Source: Actinomycetota bacterium (GTDB lineage Bacteria; Actinomycetota; Acidimicrobiia; Acidimicrobiales; CADCSY01). From it: a stretch of 23,764 nucleotides of DNA. The DNA lies in contig JACOTK010000159.1 in NCBI GenBank assembly GCA_016178435.1, forward strand, positions 1 through 23,764, read 5' to 3'. Within the stretch, counting starts at the first letter, position 1, and each line of letters opens with the position of its first letter. Shown here piece by piece: positions 21,192 through 23,764 of this stretch. The notes below the pieces were generated by a model. It was not told the origin of the DNA and searched no databases. It worked only from the letters and a program-made list of their open reading frames with translations. A program made the translations under genes and the position numbers.

Positions 21192-21398
21192 GTGACCAAG
21201 CGACTTGTGGACATCGATGACGATCTGCTCACCCAGGCTCGTGAGCTGAGCGGCGGGACAACGATGAGGGACGCGGTCAACACGGCGCTGCGTTCGCTCA
21301 TCGACACCGAGTTGCGCCGCCGGCACCTTCGTCGGCTCGAAACCGGCGAGGGAACCGACCTTGGCGATGACGAGGTGATGCAAGGCGCATGGCGGTAA
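21192..21398 (+). CDS. vapB: VapB-type antitoxin
   Basis: A 68-residue protein from GTG 21192: MTKRLVDIDDDLLTQAREL, then SGGTTMRDAVNTALRSLIDT, then ELRRRHLRRLETGEGTDLGD. This is the pattern of the small VapB family (DUF2191-like) with an RHH fold. It overlaps the toxin start by 10 nt. No ribosome site is present, in keeping with a leaderless start. Confidence 0.85.
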   Translation: MTKRLVDIDDDLLTQARELSGGTTMRDAVNTALRSLIDTELRRRHLRRLETGEGTDLGDDEVMQGAWR

Positions 21399-21805
21399 GG
21401 CCGCTCTACTTGGCCGACAAGAGCGCCCTTGCCCGACTCGGACACAAGGGGGTCGCCGGCCGTCTGGGCCCGCTCCTCGTCGAGGGACTGGTTGCCACGT
21501 GCCCTGTCATCGATCTCGAGGTGCTCTACAGCGCACGCTCACTCGCCCACTATGAGGCGATCCTGGCCGAACGTCGAGCACTGCCGTGTCTCCCCCTCAC
21601 CAAGGAGATCACCGATCGCGCCATTGACGTCCAACACCGTCTCGCCCGCAAGGGCCAACACCGCCTGGCGCTGCCCGACCTCTTGATCGCAGCGGTTGGC
21701 GAGATCAACGATCTGACCGTTGTGCACTACGACGCCGACTACGACCGCATCGCCGAGATCAGCGGCCAACGTGTCGAATGGGTGGTACCTCGCGGATCGA
21801 TCTGA
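21389..21805 (+). CDS. vapC: VapC PIN-domain toxin
   Basis: A 138-residue PIN protein. The acidic residues are in PLYLADKSALARLG (D), CPVIDLEVLYSARS (E), RLALPDLLIAAVGEI (D) and VVHYDADYDRIAEI (D). ATG 21389 overlaps vapB by 10 nt. Sequence and layout match the common actinobacterial VapBC type, and the module looks intact. Confidence 0.9.
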   Translation: MAVRPLYLADKSALARLGHKGVAGRLGPLLVEGLVATCPVIDLEVLYSARSLAHYEAILAERRALPCLPLTKEITDRAIDVQHRLARKGQHRLALPDLLIAAVGEINDLTVVHYDADYDRIAEISGQRVEWVVPRGSI

Positions 21806-22184
21806 GGTCGAAAGGAAACCGGGCAGAGTGCGCAAGGCGCTCGAGAACCTGTGTGCGAGAAAAGTCGATTCCGAGGCTCACCAGGACTGCCTTGAGCGCC
21901 TGACAAAGATGGTTTGCCTCCAGCGGACTCCGACATGGCGCTCGACATCGCTGGTGCGATCGAGCGCCGCGTGTGCGCCCGTCGGCCTGCGAGCTGACTC
22001 CTATCGGAACTTCTACCGGACGGGCAAACGGGCACTCCGTAGCAAGCCGATCACCGAGGGTCGGATCAAGGCGAAAGATATCCGTCATGTGGTCCCGCGG
22101 AGCCGATGTGGGGTGGGTCGTCGCTGTCGAACGATCGTCACCCTCGCCCGGTGTGACGATGCCCGGTCCGGGAAATGACCTGTC
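21806..22184. other. Gene-poor stretch with dispersed repeats
   Basis: No convincing complete gene. A minus frame from ATG 22088 begins MTDIFRLDPTLGDRL and contains CQALKAVLVSLGIDFSRTQV, faintly like a small toxin/antitoxin-associated helical protein, but its middle is poor, so it may be a decayed gene. Copy D of the cassette-end repeat lies at 22086-22117 and the 29-bp element (also at 885 and 3093) at 22165-22193, directly after the stop of the next minus gene. Confidence 0.5.
22086..22117 (+). repeat. Dispersed cassette-end repeat, copy D
   Basis: CATGTGGTCCCGCGGAGCCG then ATGTGGGGTGGG joins the half-palindrome GTGGTCCCGCGG, known from 851-862, to the AGCCGATGTGGGG core of copies B and C. 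It therefore links the two repeat families. Confidence 0.6.
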
Positions 22185-22718
22185 TCAAGAAGCCAACAGC
22201 TGGGTGAGGGCCTGGCGCAGGGGAGTGGCCTGAGGGGCGCCACGCAGGCTGTGTCGGGCCTGAAGAGCGCCGTTGATGGCTCCGAGGACAGCGGTGCGCT
22301 CCGTGTCGGGTTGGCGGCCTTCATGGGCAGCGAACCAGGCCTCCACCTCCGACCATCGCCAAAGCGGGTTGCGGGTTGCGTGGGTCGCCGGCGCCGGGAA
22401 GTCCCCCGGGCCTCGCGTCGCCTTGATCAACTGGGCGACCGACTGGCGGGTGCGACCGGTTCGCTCGGCGATCTCCGAGGCCCAGACCAGCTCGTCGGGG
22501 TCGACGCGCAGGACTTCGAAACCGGGCACGGTCTCGACGGCGCCGATGGCCGAGATGACCGCATCCAACATGGTGGGCGCTTCACGGTCGAACGCGGCGA
22601 AGGTCAGATCATCCCTGGTCGAGAAGGTGGCGTCGTCACAGCCGGCCCCCACGAGGGCGCCCAATCGGTCGTTGGTCAGTGCGCCGCTGATGATCAGCTC
22701 GAAACGGTGCTCATCCAT
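22185..22718 (-). CDS. HTH regulator/antitoxin-like protein
   Basis: A 177-residue protein from ATG 22718 (AAGGAG about 8 nt upstream). Residues 1-75 form an alpha/beta sensor-like domain (MDEHRFELIISGALTNDRLG, then CDDATFSTRDDLTFAAFDRE). Residues 76-145 are a MerR/excisionase-like HTH with VDPDELVWASEIAERTGRTR, QSVAQLIKATRGPGDFPAPA and LWRWSEVEAWFAAHEG. This type is common in Actinomycetota beside a small HicA-like protein, and that gene is here too, but broken. It probably represses its own locus. An 89-bp internal piece is duplicated at 20998. Confidence 0.7.
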   Translation of the reverse strand: MDEHRFELIISGALTNDRLGALVGAGCDDATFSTRDDLTFAAFDREAPTMLDAVISAIGAVETVPGFEVLRVDPDELVWASEIAERTGRTRQSVAQLIKATRGPGDFPAPATHATRNPLWRWSEVEAWFAAHEGRQPDTERTAVLGAINGALQARHSLRGAPQATPLRQALTQLLAS

Positions 22719-22903
22719 CGGTGCTCTCCTTGGCGTTGGTCTGGTCATCGGTGGGGTGCGGACAGCGGTCCACTGCTCGCCGCAGCGCTCGGGCACCAAG
22801 AGTGGGCTGAGCCACCAGTGCTCTTGATGACCGCCCATCCAAGACTCCCGGCGTAGGCGAGTGCTGCTTGGATCGCCTTGTTCGGGTGACGTTCCCCCGC
22901 CAT
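22711..22903 (-). pseudogene. HicA-like small protein with internal deletion and frameshift
   Basis: From ATG 22903 the frame reads MAGERHPNKAIQAALAYAGS then LGWAVIKSTGGSAHSW, the start of a small HicA-like family in which GGHAHxW is followed by a Cys-containing strand and STPRNPxNHA. Here the sequence jumps, in another frame, to RALRRAVDRCPHPTDDQ, the normal C-terminus, ending at 22711 with an 8-nt overlap onto the regulator start. About 25 codons between are missing. The product read directly is a 60-odd-residue nonsense tail, so the toxin-like partner is probably inactive. Confidence 0.6.
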
Positions 22904-22909
22904 GTGTTC

Positions 22910-22938
22910 ACTCTACAACGACCGTTTACATGTGACAA
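22910..22938 (-). promoter_or_regulatory. Promoter with -35 TTGTCA, 17-bp spacer, -10 TAGAGT
   Basis: On the minus strand TTGTCA (22938-22933) and TAGAGT (22915-22910) are separated by exactly 17 bp, a good match to a housekeeping sigma-70 promoter. The -10 ends 6 nt before ATG 22903, so the transcript would be leaderless. The direct repeat CGTTGT appears at both ends of the spacer region. Confidence 0.65.
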
Positions 22939-23340
22939 CGCTCAATTCGAGCCGACGAAGCTTTGGCCACCGATCTTCGAGCGACCGCGCTCTCGGTGGG
23001 GATCGGCTGGTCCTCCTGGCCAAACGCTCGCAATCAGCGACGAGACGGCTGATCGAGGAGCTGGATCGCATTCGCAGGGTGCGCGACGAGTCGAAGGCGG
23101 AAGTCGCCCGTGGCGCCGGCCTCGGCGAGCCGGCAGTCCGCCGCCTCTTCTCCGGGAGACACGCGAACCCAACGGTCAGGACACTGGATGCCGACCCGAT
23201 CCTGCGGCACGCAGCGAAGTCGATCATCGTCGGCATCGGTGAAGCGGCCAAGAACCTGGAGGGACTGGATTGCCGGGGTTCCGGGACGCAGATCGCGGGC
23301 ATGCGGGACCGGGTGATCCATCGATACTCCGCCGGCGGCT
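22932..23340 (+). pseudogene. In-frame chimera of XRE-HTH protein and HepT (DUF86) tail
   Basis: From GTG 22932 the frame encodes DRLVLLAKRSQSATRRLIEE, then SKAEVARGAGLGEPAVRRLF and SGRHANPTVRTLDA, a complete XRE-type HTH of a family that normally continues with VADALG. At about 23190 it changes without a stop to DPILRHAAKSIIVGIGEAAK followed by NLEGL and IAGMRDRVIHRY. That is the C-terminal half of a HepT/DUF86 HEPN toxin, including its RxxxxHxY motif. The frame stays open to the window end through the dispersed repeat at 23358. It is a deletion fusion of two TA cassettes. Whether a protein is made is unknown. Confidence 0.6.
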
Positions 23341-23357
23341 CAGCGTGGCCCAGCCCT

Positions 23358-23401
23358 GAGGACACAGCCCTGTGGGTTGCGCAGACCCGATGTGGGGTGA
23401 G
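23358..23401 (+). repeat. Dispersed cassette-end repeat, copy B
   Basis: GAGGACACAGCCCTGTGGGT, then TGCGCAGACCCGATGTGGGG, then TGAG. The first 16 nt are identical to copy A (18763), and the second half to the core of copies C and D. It follows the HepT-like end directly. Confidence 0.6.
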
Positions 23402-23468
23402 AGGACCCGGGGGCGGGAAGGCGTCGTGGGTCGCGGTGTTCAGGTCGGGTCCGGAGCGCCTCCTTGCG

Positions 23469-23561
23469 TCAGGTCTCGCGCCACGGGTCGATGATGTCGA
23501 TGCCGGTCTGTTGGAAATCCTTGCCGAGCTCGGACACCACGTTGGTGTCGAGGATGATCAT
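23469..23561 (-). pseudogene. FitB/VapC toxin collapsed to 30 codons
   Basis: ATG 23561 starts MIILDTNVVSELGKDFQQTG, continues IDIIDPWRET and stops at 23469-23471. The first 12 residues are the canonical beginning of a FitB-type PIN toxin. The last 18 are its canonical end (NxKDFxxTGIxxIxPW). The roughly 100 residues between, with three of the four acidic residues, are deleted in frame. The antitoxin upstream is coupled by ATGA and looks sound, so the pair now has an antitoxin without a toxin. Confidence 0.75.
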
Positions 23562-23764
23562 GTCGAGGGATCAGCGGCTCGCACCGGCGTTGCCCGTGCC
23601 GGCAGCTCGAGCTCGACGCCACCGAGGTCACCGAAGCGATCCATCAAGGTGGTGAAGAGGCCCACCGAATCGCCCGGTTCGCTGACTGCCTCCGAGAGGA
23701 TGGAGCGGATCTCGGCTTCCATCGATCGGCCGTGCGCAGCCGCCCGGATCCGAAGTCGTTCTCG
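23558..23764 (-). CDS. FitA-type antitoxin (partial, runs off the window)
   Basis: The frame enters from the right edge: RERLRIRAAAHGRSMEAEIR then SILSEAVSEPGDSVGLFTTL, ending VRAADPST at TGA 23558-23560. LRxRAAxHGRSMEAEIRxIL is the hallmark of FitA antitoxins (ribbon-helix-helix), and FTTLMDRFGDLGGVELELP is the toxin-binding tail. The stop overlaps the collapsed toxin's ATG. The start lies outside the window. Confidence 0.8.
   Translation of the reverse strand, partial: RERLRIRAAAHGRSMEAEIRSILSEAVSEPGDSVGLFTTLMDRFGDLGGVELELPARATPVRAADPST

Noticed and set aside
18763..23401. Integron attC sites flanking TA cassettes
   Set aside because: The repeats lack a clear GTTRRRY core pair and the cassettes lie in both orientations, so I kept them only as a dispersed repeat family.

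Overview
The window is high-GC DNA with actinobacterial character: GTG and TTG starts, 4-nt stop/start overlaps, strong AAGGAGG ribosome sites beside apparently leaderless genes, and toxin-antitoxin (TA) types common in Actinomycetota. An Acidimicrobiia-like host is plausible but cannot be settled from this sequence. It reads as an accessory defence/TA island. I see no rRNA, tRNA or CRISPR array, and no housekeeping gene.

Layout. 1-773: tail of an unknown gene, then a VapBC pair. 774-3234: a HEPN/nucleotidyltransferase pair and a broken tyrosine integrase lie between two direct-repeat arms; the right arm is a decayed second copy of the vapBC region. 3235-9843: a five-gene same-strand operon, the centrepiece. 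It encodes (A) a multi-HTH protein with sigma-region-4-like and HARE-like segments, (B) a coiled-coil protein of unknown family, (C) a BrxD/DUF2791-like ATPase relative without a P-loop, (D) an intact BrxD/DUF2791-like ATPase and (E) an SF2 helicase. Genes B/C and C/D overlap by 4 nt. The D+E pairing recalls the ATPase+helicase core of Shango and the BrxD/BrxHI pair of BREX, but I find no TerB, PglZ, PglX or BrxC. I read it as a candidate undescribed variant of an anti-phage system. Genes A, D and E carry in-frame tandem repeats in linkers.

9844-14800: a DUF4143-ATPase tail, an XRE/nucleotidyltransferase TA pair, an AbiEi-like antitoxin fragment, a second VapBC (FitAB-like) pair, a multiply broken large gene and a GNAT-like fragment. 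14792-18744: a gene with a HEPN-like RNxxAH motif, two poorly understood minus-strand genes, a PIN toxin with an unusually large partner, and a solitary MNT nucleotidyltransferase. 18745-23764: an IS1380-like scrap, four 23-bp tandem repeats in front of an AAA/DUF4143 ATPase, a VapC whose antitoxin is truncated, a third VapBC, an HTH regulator with a collapsed HicA-like neighbour, an in-frame XRE-HepT chimera, and a FitAB pair whose toxin has shrunk to 30 codons.

Many TA genes are intact next to others with internal deletions, and short dispersed repeats sit at cassette ends. This suggests repeated gain and deletion of TA cassettes around one defence operon. All functional statements rest on motif recognition by eye; no database search was run.
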